A DNA stretch of 64,000 nucleotides, taken from positions 1-64,000 of the forward strand of contig CAJYTF010000058.1 of assembly GCA_913777665.1 (NCBI GenBank), written 5' to 3'. This document shows, in pieces, positions 1-8,771 of the stretch; the stretch's first letter is position 1, and the number at the start of each line of letters is the position of its first letter. Made by a program: the position numbers and the translations under genes. Under the pieces are notes generated by a model. The model was not told where the DNA came from and did not search any database. It saw only the letters and a program-made list of their open reading frames with translations. Source of the DNA: an uncultured Myroides sp. (GTDB taxonomy: Bacteria; Bacteroidota; Bacteroidia; Flavobacteriales; Flavobacteriaceae).

Positions 1-1
1 G

Positions 2-1006
2 GCAAATCACGGCGGCGGTATTGCGACGGATAATTGCGGAGCGGTTACTTACACTTATTCTGTAGTAGATACAGCAGTATTGTGCGGAAAAACCAGCAAA
101 ACAACAGTTAAGTTTACTGCAACCGATGCGTGTGGAAACCATATAAGTAAAGAAGCTACCTTCACAATTACTGATACAACGGCACCGGATTTCATTACAG
201 AGCCGGAAGATGTAACAGTAGAATGTGACGGAAACGGAAACATAAATGATTTTAACGCCTGGATAAACAGCTACGGTGGTGCAACGGCACAAGACCTATG
301 CTCAACAGAAGTTAAATGGAGTCATAACTTCAAAGGATTGAAAACTACTTGCGGAGGTGCAGCAGCTGCAGATGTAATTTTCACGGCAACAGATGCATGC
401 GGGAACTCAAGCAGCCGAACGGCGACTTTCACAATAGTTGATACCACCGCACCTGAATTTGTAAGCGATCTTCCTGCCAAAGAGATCTTCATCAAATGTG
501 AGGAATTAAAAGATGCAGAAGTATTAAAAGCTACAGATAATTGCGGATCGGCAACAGTAACAGTATCAGACGAAGTAGTACCAAGCGCATGTGGTGATAC
601 CAAATACACGATATTAAGAACATGGACTGCAACCGATGATTGTGGAAACGAAACAAGCTATACCCAAACCATACATTTAGCATGTAAAATTGAAGTTTTC
701 AATGCCGTAACGCCAAACGGCGACGGCTACAACGATGAACTGGTATTAAAAGGAATAGAGTGTTATCCTGGAAACAAGGTAGATATTTACAACCGTTGGG
801 GTGTACTGGTTTATGAAACCAAGAACTACAATTCAAACGGCAATACGTTCAAAGGTTATGCAAATGGCCGTGTAACAGTGAACAAAGACTCAATGCTACC
901 AACAGGTACGTACTATTATGTAATCAAATACGATTACGATTTAGGCAACGGACAGGTTTATCCTATTGAACAGGCAGGTTATCTGCATTTAGAAACAACT
1001 AAATAA
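2..1006 (+). CDS. T9SS type B sorting-domain surface protein, C-terminal part (5' end outside window)
   Basis: The reading frame is open from base 2, so the start lies upstream of the window. The visible part has HYR-like immunoglobulin-fold repeats with the recurring pattern TFTI-x-DTTAP (about codons 55 and 145) and paired cysteines in DACGN. It ends in a gliding-motility-associated (type B) C-terminal domain: VTPNGDGYND, then YNRWG, then LPTGTYYYV. This domain is the signal for T9SS export and surface attachment or release, so the protein is probably a large secreted or surface protein. PorP/SprF and OmpA genes follow after 8 and 11 bp, the usual arrangement for type B substrates. The ligand or substrate cannot be read from this fragment. 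Confidence 0.85.
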   Translation, partial: ANHGGGIATDNCGAVTYTYSVVDTAVLCGKTSKTTVKFTATDACGNHISKEATFTITDTTAPDFITEPEDVTVECDGNGNINDFNAWINSYGGATAQDLCSTEVKWSHNFKGLKTTCGGAAAADVIFTATDACGNSSSRTATFTIVDTTAPEFVSDLPAKEIFIKCEELKDAEVLKATDNCGSATVTVSDEVVPSACGDTKYTILRTWTATDDCGNETSYTQTIHLACKIEVFNAVTPNGDGYNDELVLKGIECYPGNKVDIYNRWGVLVYETKNYNSNGNTFKGYANGRVTVNKDSMLPTGTYYYVIKYDYDLGNGQVYPIEQAGYLHLETTK

Positions 1007-1014
1007 TACGGAAT

Positions 1015-1956
1015 ATGAAATTTTCACATATTTTCAATAAAGTATTAGCAGGAGTCTTGATAAGTTTAGGGTGTGCAGAAATGCACGCCCAACAAGACCC
1101 CCAGTACACACACTATATGTACAATACTGTAAACATCAACCCGGCGTATGCAGGAAACAGGGGAGCATTAAGTATATTTGGCTTACACCGTACACAATGG
1201 GTAGGATTGGAAGGAGCACCCACAACAAATTCATTTTCAATTAATACACCGCTACGCGACAGTAAGTTAGGATTGGGTGTAAGTTTTGTAAATGACCGTT
1301 TGGGAGTAACAGAAGAAAACACCATAAGCGTTGATTTGTCTTATACAATCGACCTAAACCGTCAAGGCGGCAGTAAATTAAGTTTTGGAGTAAAAGGATC
1401 AGCAAATATGCTTAATGTGGAATATAGCCGCTTAAAGCAAGCCACACCGGGAGATCCCTTATTAGCGGTAGATATTCATAACGAGTTTTCACCAAACATA
1501 GGAGCAGGGGTTTACTGGCATAACGAGAAAAGTTATGTAGGTTTATCGGTACCGAACTTTTTAGAGAACAAACGTTTTGAAGACAGCAGTATTTACAGTT
1601 CCATGAACCAAAGAATGCACTTCTTTTTAATGGGAGGGCATGTGTTTGAACTAAATCCAACTTTAAAGTTCAAACCGGCAGCATTGGTAAAAGCCGTTTA
1701 CGGATCTCCTCTGCAGGCAGATGTTACAGCTAATTTCCTTATTCACGACAAGCTGACTTTAGGAGCAGCGTACCGTTGGGATGCAGCGTGGAGCGGCTTA
1801 ATAGGCTACCAAATCACCAACGGCTTATTCATAGGTTACAGCTATGATGCAGAAACGACGAAGCTGGCACGTTACAACAACGGATCACATGAAGTGTTTA
1901 TGCGTTTTGAATTGTTTAATAAATACAATCGTGTGAATACACCACGATTCTACTAA
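1015..1956 (+). CDS. PorP/SprF family type IX secretion system membrane protein
   Basis: This is a 313-residue outer-membrane barrel protein of the PorP/SprF family. It has a signal peptide of about 25 residues ending in MHAQ, then the hallmark QQDPQYTHYMYNTVNINPAY and NRGALSIFGLHRTQW. The C-terminal strand ends in aromatic residues (VNTPRFY). Family members act in T9SS secretion or surface anchoring of type B substrates, and each is usually paired with an adjacent substrate, here the preceding gene. The gene is 8 bp downstream of that substrate and 11 bp upstream of the OmpA gene, so the three are probably one operon. A paralogue lies at 46158-47078. Confidence 0.92.
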   Translation: MKFSHIFNKVLAGVLISLGCAEMHAQQDPQYTHYMYNTVNINPAYAGNRGALSIFGLHRTQWVGLEGAPTTNSFSINTPLRDSKLGLGVSFVNDRLGVTEENTISVDLSYTIDLNRQGGSKLSFGVKGSANMLNVEYSRLKQATPGDPLLAVDIHNEFSPNIGAGVYWHNEKSYVGLSVPNFLENKRFEDSSIYSSMNQRMHFFLMGGHVFELNPTLKFKPAALVKAVYGSPLQADVTANFLIHDKLTLGAAYRWDAAWSGLIGYQITNGLFIGYSYDAETTKLARYNNGSHEVFMRFELFNKYNRVNTPRFY

Positions 1957-1967
1957 AATATAAAGAA

Positions 1968-3929
1968 ATGAAAAAAAGATTATCAACAATAGCTTTGGTG
2001 TTTTCTTTGGTTTTAGGGAATACCGACGGATTTGCACAGGCAGGATTAAACACAGCTGAAAAAGGATACGACCGATGGGCGTATATGGATGCAATAAAGA
2101 TGTACGAAAAAGTGTTTGACAGAGGTTTTTCTAATCAGGAGCTAGTTGAAAAATTAGGAAACGCCTACTATTTTAATGCACGTTACAGCGAAGCACAGAA
2201 ATATTATCAAAAATTATTTTCGGAATATAGTACATCAGACATTTCACAAGAATATTTCTACCGTTACGCGCATACGCTTCAAAATATTGGCGATAACAAG
2301 GAAGCCCAGAAATATTACGATGCATTTGTAAAAAAAGCAGGTGGTGAAGCCCAGATTTCAAAGATCCGCAAAAGCGAAGAAAGCCTTAAAAAACAGATAA
2401 AGGAAAATTCAGGCAGAACCGGCGAAATTACCAATCTGGCAATCAACACCCCTTATGCCGATTACGGCACATTTGTACACGAGAACGTTTTTTATTACAC
2501 CAGTGCTAAAGATACCGGTAATTTAGCCGTTAAACGCCATAGCTGGACGGGAGATGCTTTTACTAACCTTTATACCGCAGATGCAGAAACGGTAGTTTCA
2601 GACCGTAAGTCGACGCGCATTAAAGGACAGGTAAAGACGAAACTGAACGAAGCATCTGCAATCGTCACACAAGACGGACAAACCATGTACTATACCAGCA
2701 ACAATATTGTAAAGGGAAAACGCCGTTTTGATTCGAACAAAAATACCAACCTTAAAATTTTCCGTGCAGAACTTAAAGATGGAAAGTGGGTAAACGTTAC
2801 CGAACTTCCGTTTAACAGCGACCAGTTCAATACGGCACACCCTGCATTAAGTGCAGATGAAAAAACCTTGTATTTTTCAAGTGACCGTCCGGGCGGTTTC
2901 GGTGGCGGCGATTTGTGGAAAGTATCGGTAAACGGTGAAAGCTACGGTACGCCGGAAAATTTAGGAGAAGGTATCAATACCGAAGGCCGTGAAACATTTC
3001 CATTTGTGACTACCAACAACGAATTGTACTTTTCAAGCGATGGACGCGTAGGTCTTGGCGGATTGGATGTTTATGCTGCGCAGATCAAAGAAGCTGACAA
3101 ATTTGGGGACGTACAAAATGTTGGTGCTCCGGTAAATTCGGAATTCGATGATTTTGCCTATTACCTAAACAATGAAACCAAGCAAGGTTTTTTCAGTTCC
3201 AACAGAGACGGTGGTAAGGGCAACGACGATATTTATTCGTTTACCGAATTACGACCGCTGGTATTGGACTGCAATCAGATGCTACATGTGAAGGTAAAAG
3301 ACGGCAGTACCGGCGAACTGATTAATGATGCAAAAGTAACCTTGGCAGATCAGTTATATGCTGTAAAAGGAACAAGCAATCATTACAATGCGCCAACCTA
3401 TAATTTTAACCATACATTTGAATGTGGAGATATCTACAATTTAAAGGGTGAGAAAGAAGGTTATATAACACAGGAAATCAAGGTCACTTTACCGAATGAA
3501 AGTGGTATTACCGAAGCGGAGATTATACTGGAACCTGCTAAAATTCCACTGAAGCCGGGTGACGATCTGTTTAAAGTATTGAATTTAAATCCTATTTACT
3601 TTGATTTAGACAAATACTACATACGCCCTGATGCGGCATTAGAGCTTGCAAAAGTATTTGCGGTGCTGGAAGAATATCCGACGATGAAGATCGACATCCG
3701 TTCGCATACCGACAGCCGACAAACGCACAGATATAACGAAACGTTATCATCTAACCGTGCAAAATCTACGGCGGAATGGTTAATTGCCAACGGCATCAAC
3801 CGCAACCGTTTAACGTGGAAAGGCTACGGAGAAACCCAACTGGTAAACGGCTGTGCAGACGGTGTAAACTGTTCTGAAGCGGAACACCAGATGAACCGAA
3901 GATCGGAGTTTATCATCGTGGAGATGTAA
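1968..3929 (+). CDS. OmpA family protein with TPR and PD40 repeats (PorE-like)
   Basis: This 653-residue envelope protein has a signal peptide (about 1-24) and TPR-like helices (about 25-130). Next come PD40/WD40-like beta-propeller repeats marked by SSDRPGGFGGGDLWKV and SSDGRVGLGGLDVY (about 300-370). A carboxypeptidase-regulatory-like fold (about 430-520) and an OmpA peptidoglycan-binding domain (about 541-653; NPIYFDLDKYYIRPDAA, DIRSHTDSR) complete it. The architecture matches PorE-type proteins, which tie the T9SS to peptidoglycan, although several paralogues of this architecture occur per genome. It is the last gene of the operon, and a hairpin terminator follows 21 bp after the stop. 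Its paralogue is at 47090-49057. Confidence 0.9.
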   Translation: MKKRLSTIALVFSLVLGNTDGFAQAGLNTAEKGYDRWAYMDAIKMYEKVFDRGFSNQELVEKLGNAYYFNARYSEAQKYYQKLFSEYSTSDISQEYFYRYAHTLQNIGDNKEAQKYYDAFVKKAGGEAQISKIRKSEESLKKQIKENSGRTGEITNLAINTPYADYGTFVHENVFYYTSAKDTGNLAVKRHSWTGDAFTNLYTADAETVVSDRKSTRIKGQVKTKLNEASAIVTQDGQTMYYTSNNIVKGKRRFDSNKNTNLKIFRAELKDGKWVNVTELPFNSDQFNTAHPALSADEKTLYFSSDRPGGFGGGDLWKVSVNGESYGTPENLGEGINTEGRETFPFVTTNNELYFSSDGRVGLGGLDVYAAQIKEADKFGDVQNVGAPVNSEFDDFAYYLNNETKQGFFSSNRDGGKGNDDIYSFTELRPLVLDCNQMLHVKVKDGSTGELINDAKVTLADQLYAVKGTSNHYNAPTYNFNHTFECGDIYNLKGEKEGYITQEIKVTLPNESGITEAEIILEPAKIPLKPGDDLFKVLNLNPIYFDLDKYYIRPDAALELAKVFAVLEEYPTMKIDIRSHTDSRQTHRYNETLSSNRAKSTAEWLIANGINRNRLTWKGYGETQLVNGCADGVNCSEAEHQMNRRSEFIIVEM

Positions 3930-3950
3930 GATCCCATAAATTTATATTTT

Positions 3951-3979
3951 AAAGCGTTACCTGAGGGTAGCGCTTTTTT
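3951..3979 (+). terminator. Rho-independent terminator of the PorP/OmpA operon
   Basis: AAAGCGTTACC pairs with GGTAGCGCTTT around a TGAG loop and is followed by a T-run. It lies just after the OmpA stop codon. Confidence 0.75.
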
Positions 3980-4165
3980 GTTTGCAGATATATTCTGAGA
4001 ACGCACTTAAAACGGCTTAATTCTAATTATACAGCGGTATAAAAGTTTTAATTGTGTATTCTGCTATATTACCCATATTAAAGCTTAAAACAGCTAAAAG
4101 ATAAATGTATACGACTTTGGCACTACCAACTATGGATTTAACACGGCTTTGGTATGCAGTAAACA

Positions 4166-4187
4166 CGGCATTGATGCGGCATTGATG
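4166..4187. repeat. Two tandem copies of an 11-bp unit
   Basis: CGGCATTGATG occurs twice head to tail in the gene-free stretch 3980-4314. That stretch otherwise shows only the motifs ACTTTGGCACTA (4114-4125) and the 19-bp sequence at 4218-4236. No gene is supported here. Confidence 0.6.
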
Positions 4188-4217
4188 CGATACTAAGGCG
4201 GGATTGAACTGGGAAAA

Positions 4218-4236
4218 GGGGAATGAGGGAATAGGG
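4218..4236. repeat. 19-bp direct repeat, left copy
   Basis: GGGGAATGAGGGAATAGGG recurs exactly at 9958-9976. Each copy is preceded, 92 and 131 bp upstream, by ACTTTGGCACTA. The two copies bracket the cassette-like accessory region. Confidence 0.7.
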
Positions 4237-4314
4237 AGTGGGTGAAAACGAAAGGTAGTAATTTTTTTCGTATTTTAGATAGCTACGAGATAATATGGTA
4301 AAAAACACAAGAAT

Positions 4315-5031
4315 ATGGCTAAGGCAGACAATATTTTTAACATACGTGGACGTTTGGGAGATTTTATCTTTTGCCAGCGTAACGGTAAAACATACGTAAA
4401 GCGTTATTCGGGCGGGTTTACCAAGGCAGCTACACAGAACCACCCGAATATCAAAGTTGGACAAGAAAGGTTTGCGCAGGTATCCAAATATGCAAAAAGA
4501 TTAAAGCAACAATTGCAACCGTATTTGTGGCGACAGAAAGACGGCACCTTCCATCACCAGCTGATGGGGACTTTTCTGCAACTAGCGAAAAACGAACCGG
4601 AAAAAGCTTTTAGCGAAATTGTAAGAGATTTAGAAAGCTACAGTACTTTGACCAACAAATCACTCAATAAAAACTCGAAAATAGATCCCAGTGGTTTGCT
4701 GTACGATGCCACTACCAACAAACTTAATTTAGGCACAATTCCATATGAACTGGCAGTAAAATACAGCGGGATGTTTTTAAAAGTAGCAACCGGATGGTAT
4801 GGTGTGACTGATGGTGAGATTTCACTAAGCGAACCCTACATACAGTACGTAAAGCTTGACGGACAAAAAACGAATGAAGATTTTGTGGTGGATTTTGCCC
4901 CTGTGGACAATAACCATAAACAATTACCTATTGTAGGGTTAGCCGTGGTTTACAGTGATGATAAAGCGAGTGAATCACCGCACACAATGCATACGATTAT
5001 GGCTTGTTTTTTTGAGATGAGAAATGTATAG
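4315..5031 (+). CDS. Conserved hypothetical protein of Bacteroidota
   Basis: This is a 238-residue soluble protein without signal peptide or membrane segment. The N-terminus (IRGRLGDFIFCQRNGKTYVKRY) resembles a family of Bacteroidota proteins of unknown function that I recall starting with a short GxLGD-x-VFY-like motif followed by a basic segment. The C-terminal half looks beta-rich, with hydrophobic strands around residues 145-237. It has a solo position between gene-poor stretches and is oriented opposite to the cassette-like genes that follow. Function unknown. The ATG is the first in frame and is preceded by an A-rich leader. Confidence 0.7.
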   Translation: MAKADNIFNIRGRLGDFIFCQRNGKTYVKRYSGGFTKAATQNHPNIKVGQERFAQVSKYAKRLKQQLQPYLWRQKDGTFHHQLMGTFLQLAKNEPEKAFSEIVRDLESYSTLTNKSLNKNSKIDPSGLLYDATTNKLNLGTIPYELAVKYSGMFLKVATGWYGVTDGEISLSEPYIQYVKLDGQKTNEDFVVDFAPVDNNHKQLPIVGLAVVYSDDKASESPHTMHTIMACFFEMRNV

Positions 5032-5085
5032 CAATTGTTAAGAGTTTAATTGTGCTACAAATAGTATCACAGAATTGAAGAGAAG

Positions 5086-5192
5086 CTGTCGTAAACACAC
5101 ATAATTAATTCCAATTAATAAAATGTTATAATATTCTATTCTATGTTTACATTCTGAAAAATTTGATTTGTACAGCGTTTACGCAATGACAG
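5086..5192. repeat. Imperfect palindrome downstream of the HEPN gene (attC-like candidate)
   Basis: CTGTCGTAAAC (5086-5096) pairs imperfectly with GTTTACGCAATGACAG (5177-5192) across about 80 bp. It closes the 3' side of the first minus-strand single-gene unit. It is the weakest of the five palindromes and does not share sequence with the conserved pair at 5941 and 7013. Confidence 0.4.
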
Positions 5193-5216
5193 AACAATTA
5201 GCTATGTTCTGAGAGG

Positions 5217-5923
5217 TCATGGTTTTGGTATATTCGGACTTAACTCAATCAACTTATAAAATCTAGCTTGACATTTATCATTGTAAACATCTTCTTCTCC
5301 CATAATCCAACTATATGTTTTTGGATAGAGAAATTCCATAATGTTGTATGATGTGAGCCAAAATGAACTTTCAAATAATTGAATATGTAAATTATTTTTA
5401 CTTCGATCTACTGAGAGTAGAAAATCACCAGCTTCAATAAATTTATCTTGCTGGTATCTAGCATACATTGTGATCAAAGATTTTTTTGATTTATTACTTC
5501 TGTGTGCAATATAATTTCTGATAATATAATAATCATCAATCCTTTTACATGTATCTTTATTTAAGTTTAAAAACGGATTTTGACTGTCAATTAATATTTT
5601 TTTTGAAATTGCCTTTAGATTGCTTGCCCCTTTTAAATCAAAGTACCCAAGTCCATTCAAATATGCAATACATTCATCTGTAGTAATTTTTTTTGGTAAG
5701 TTCAATGATAATTGATTTGCTAATTTACTAGTGTCTGTTCAAAAACTTGTTGAACTTCATATCTTGAAAAAACTGTACCTGTCAATTTCATGATTTTATG
5801 TGCTAAAAAATCTGCTTGAGAAAATAATCTTGCCATATACATTAGGGTATACTGAAATCCAATAGTTTTAAATTCACCATTATTAATTAAATCTTCCACA
5901 TCAGCCAAATTTTGTTTAAACAT
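5217..5923 (-). pseudogene. HEPN-domain protein, interrupted by a frameshift
   Basis: Two minus-strand frames together make one protein of about 235 residues. The first part runs from the ATG at 5923 (MFKQNLADVEDL) to a TAG at 5720. The second resumes in another frame through SKLANQLSLNLPKKITTDE to the stop at 5217. Adding one base near 5728 restores FEQTLSKLANQLS. The first part has the helical ARLFSQADFLAHKIMKL segment. The second contains RNYIAH, an Rx4H motif typical of HEPN RNases (RiboL-PSP-like). HEPN proteins are commonly toxins or defence effectors. A separate start at TTG (5705) is possible but lacks the first helices. The frameshift may be a real mutation or a sequencing error. Confidence 0.6.
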
Positions 5924-5940
5924 ATTTTTATAATTTTTTA

Positions 5941-6124
5941 TAGCGTTGGTGCTTGATACGTTGGCGAAAATTAAAGTGAGAAGTTCAATTAGCGACACGG
6001 AAAGCAAAAGCCAAGTGATTGAATAAATTTAATGGAAAAATAAAGTTTATTGGCTTTTTGCGACATAGAAAGATGAAACTTTCAATTATTACTTAACCCG
6101 CAATGATCAAAACCCTTGTTAGCT
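5941..6124. repeat. attC-like long imperfect palindrome, copy 1
   Basis: About 180 bp of imperfect inverted repeat with an inner stem (AAAAGCCAAG / TTGGCTTTTT) and an outer stem. Its 3' half (TTGGCTTTTTGCG, then ATAGAAAG, then TTAACCCGC) matches the copy at 7013-7168. It ends at GTTAGCT (6118-6124), complementary to AGCTAAC at 7013-7019, so the two ends of the intervening gene unit pair. It overlaps the apparent N-terminal extension of the HEPN frame, which supports the downstream ATG for that gene. Confidence 0.6.
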
Positions 6125-6132
6125 TTAGTGCA

Positions 6133-6987
6133 TTATTTAACGCTCAGACTTGCCTTTAAATTATTTAATATTTCTTGAGCAATTTCAACATCTCTTATAG
6201 ATAAAGTCAAGTCACTTCCGTGAATTAAACTGTTTCTAAAAGTTATTAATTCAATTAAACTATTCCTTAGTTCATAATCAATTTTTTCACCTTTATATAA
6301 AACATCTGCAAGTTTTGTTTTAGCAACTCTTTTACTTCTTGCTATTTGAATGCTGTCAATATTATTAAACATCAAGTCTGTTCCATATTTATCAAGGATA
6401 TATTCGATAGTATTATATGTTTGAAGGAATGTTTCAAGACTTCCTTTATCATTCTTTTTGTCTCTCGAAGTAATTTCTTTGAGCTTATCACTTGCTATTT
6501 CTAAACTATTCGGATTCAAAATTTTTATTACAAATAAAAAGATAATTAGAAGCGTAATTACTATTGTAATTATTGTAACATTAATTAAATAATTTAAAAA
6601 AGTTAATGATTGGTTATTTTCATCAGCTATTACAAGAAAGCACATCAGAATAGATATAAAAGCAGTAATTGTTATGCTAATTATAGAATAAAAATACTCA
6701 GTTTTTAATAAAGAAATAATTTCTTCATATGTTTCATCTTTTTCAGCTTTCCTATCTAGTTCATTTCTTAAAAATATATATCCTGTTATTATAAGACCAT
6801 AAATCGCTGCAATAACTTGAGATGCAGCTGAAAATATGTACAGAATTTGATTTTCATTTAAACTAAAGATAGGATAAAAATGATACAATAGAATACTCAA
6901 AATTGACATTATAAGCCAAACGGTTATAATTACAATTGAGTTTTTTTCAATTAATAATTTTTTGAAATTGTCAAGATAAGTATCCAT
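6133..6987 (-). CDS. Four-TM membrane protein with a cytoplasmic HEPN-like RNxxxH motif
   Basis: This is a 284-residue protein. Hydrophobic segments lie at about 16-38, 48-70, 94-118 and 127-152 (VIITVWLIMSILSILLY, IISITITAFISILMCF, TIITIVITLLIIFLFVIKIL). A roughly 130-residue soluble helical tail follows and contains FRNSLIHGSD. RNSLIH fits the Rx4H signature of HEPN domains, so the tail could be a membrane-tethered HEPN-like RNase module; this is an inference from one motif. The gene stands alone between two attC-like palindromes and is oriented like its neighbours, as expected of a cassette. ATG at 6987 is the only plausible start. A defence role is suggested only by context. Confidence 0.6.
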   Translation of the reverse strand: MDTYLDNFKKLLIEKNSIVIITVWLIMSILSILLYHFYPIFSLNENQILYIFSAASQVIAAIYGLIITGYIFLRNELDRKAEKDETYEEIISLLKTEYFYSIISITITAFISILMCFLVIADENNQSLTFLNYLINVTIITIVITLLIIFLFVIKILNPNSLEIASDKLKEITSRDKKNDKGSLETFLQTYNTIEYILDKYGTDLMFNNIDSIQIARSKRVAKTKLADVLYKGEKIDYELRNSLIELITFRNSLIHGSDLTLSIRDVEIAQEILNNLKASLSVK

Positions 6988-7012
6988 TGATTTTAGTTAT
7001 AGATTGTATTAC

Positions 7013-7168
7013 AGCTAACGGTTCGGGGCTTAGCGAAACGGCAATAAAAAGCCAATTAATAGAATAAATTTAAGAAATAAGTAAATATAATTGGCTTTTT
7101 GCGGAATAGAAAGCCGAAACTTTAATTTTAGCCTTAACCCGCCATTGCGCCAAGCCCATATTATGTGC
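7013..7168. repeat. attC-like long imperfect palindrome, copy 2
   Basis: The outer arms are GGGCTTAGCG and CGCCAAGCCC, and the inner arms are AAAAAGCCAATTA and TAATTGGCTTTTT. Read on the minus strand it aligns along most of its length with the copy at 5941-6124. AGCTAAC (7013-7019) and ATTATGTGC (7160-7168) form its ends. Confidence 0.65.
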
Positions 7169-7172
7169 AGAT

Positions 7173-8512
7173 TTAATAATCTATATCTCTATGTGCAAAA
7201 TTCCATTCGTCATCATTTGGTTCTGTATAAAACGGAGAATCGTCAATTCTTATTTCTCGATTTTCATGCATAGCCATCCAATGTCCAATAGAATAATATG
7301 TCAAATTAATTCCAAGGATTTTTTCTAGTTCTGGATTGATAATTTCTTTTACGAATTGTTCATTATTTTCTAGACAAAAAGTTGGTTGAAGAATTGGAAG
7401 GTCTATTAAATATCTGCCGAGTTTTGTTATTTTAATAATATTTAATTCTACCAAAATTCTTGAAATTGGATTTATATTATCATTCAAACATGGATAAGAT
7501 AATCCAGATAACCAACCTTGATGATCAACTCTGAATTCATTATAATCTTTATATTTTTCACATAAATCATTTATTTGTTTAGAAATTCTTTCTTTTTTGA
7601 TTTGATCAATGTTAAAATATTTATCAAGACTTATTAATCCATTTTCAATTTCGTCATTTAAATAAGTTTTATCTGTTAATTTATCGAGATTCTGTTCTAG
7701 TTTATTAAAGAATAAAATATACCCAAAAGTACTTTTATTTATTTTCTTAGAATCTACTAACCAAAGTATATCTCGAATAATTAACCGAGCTTGTTCTTCA
7801 GTTTTAAGGATAATTCTAATATTACTTAATTGATATTTATCTATGTTTAAGCCATGAAAATCAATTCTTTCTTCTTCTCTTAGTCTATACAATTCTTTTA
7901 ATTCTTCAGAAGTTTCATCGTCTCCCAATAAAACATCATCAATAGGAAAATATTTGTAATCATAATTAGGATATCTCCATTCTCTCTCATGAGTCCAATC
8001 TATTGGATATGGTAAACGATCTAATTTAAATGCGACAAATCTATATAATTCTTTTTCGTCAAATATTGCAGGTTTTAACTCTTTAATATTTCCATTATCA
8101 ACAACTTTAGTTTCTAATGAAGTTCCATATATAACAGGTCTTGAACCAATTTTAAAAAGTTCTTTTTTATTAAAATTAAGCCGTAATTACTTATTTTTTG
8201 ACCTTTTAGTTGTCGGTCAATGCTTGTCTTTACAAATTCTGATATTGGCATTTCTGTAAAGCAAACAGCTGGATATTTACCATAAATAGTTCTATTTTCT
8301 TTTCTGTAAGACCAAGTAGATAGAATTTGACGATTCCTTATAATTCTTCTTAAAATAAAAAAAGGGCTAATAGAGTTTTGTTCCACTATGTCACCATTCA
8401 TCGCATATTCTTTAGGATGCATTTCTGATAAATTATAATCAGGATTTGATGTGTCTAAAGAACTGACAAAATGAATTAAATTATCGGATAAGTCTATTCG
8501 AGTTAAATTCAT
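7173..8512 (-). pseudogene. AbiGi-like abortive-infection protein, frameshifted in an A6 run
   Basis: Two minus-strand frames join into a protein of about 446 residues. The upstream part (from MNLTRIDLSDNL at 8512) has PAVCFTEMPISEFV, then SNYGLILIKK. After a six-A run near 8170 the frame that continues the family pattern is the next one, reading ELFKIGSRPVIYG, then DWTHEREWRYP, and ending at 7173. One extra A restores continuity. CFTEMPLS followed by YG-x-A/I-F-K-x-x-G-x-x-PV-x-Y is the pattern I associate with AbiGi (PF10899), the antitoxin side of some phage-abortive systems. No AbiGii-like toxin is adjacent. In the first frame the actual stop is at 8114. The earlier start at 8581 falls inside a palindrome and is unlikely. 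Confidence 0.6.
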
Positions 8513-8538
8513 ATTTAGAGCGAGTTTTTGGTAAATTT

Positions 8539-8617
8539 GCACATAACTGTATATAGGCGAAACAAACCTTCGTGTATACACCTAAAAAAAGGTAGATTAG
8601 CGAAGGTTTATATCGCT
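8539..8617. repeat. attC-like imperfect palindrome, copy 3 (short type)
   Basis: GGCGAAACAAACCTTCG (from 8556) pairs with CGAAGGTTTATATCGCT (to 8617), with a terminal loop of seven A. The adjoining GCACATAAC (8539-8547) is complementary to ATTATGTGC at 7160-7168, the other end of the AbiGi-like unit, except for one base. The 8582-8771 gap between genes otherwise holds no visible gene. Confidence 0.55.
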
Positions 8618-8771
8618 TTATTTCTATTTCAAATATATTGTTTTTTCTTATAAGTCATCGAACGGACTTTTTATTTGTTGGATATTTTTTGTACTCACAT
8701 CAGTGTAAGTTTCGATGGTTCGGCTAATATTGCGTGCAAAAGAAATAATTTAATGCTAGTTGTGTTTATTT

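Noticed and set aside
4315..5031. Phage or integrase gene at the left border of the accessory region
   Set aside because: The protein has no recombinase catalytic residues. It is only a conserved hypothetical.
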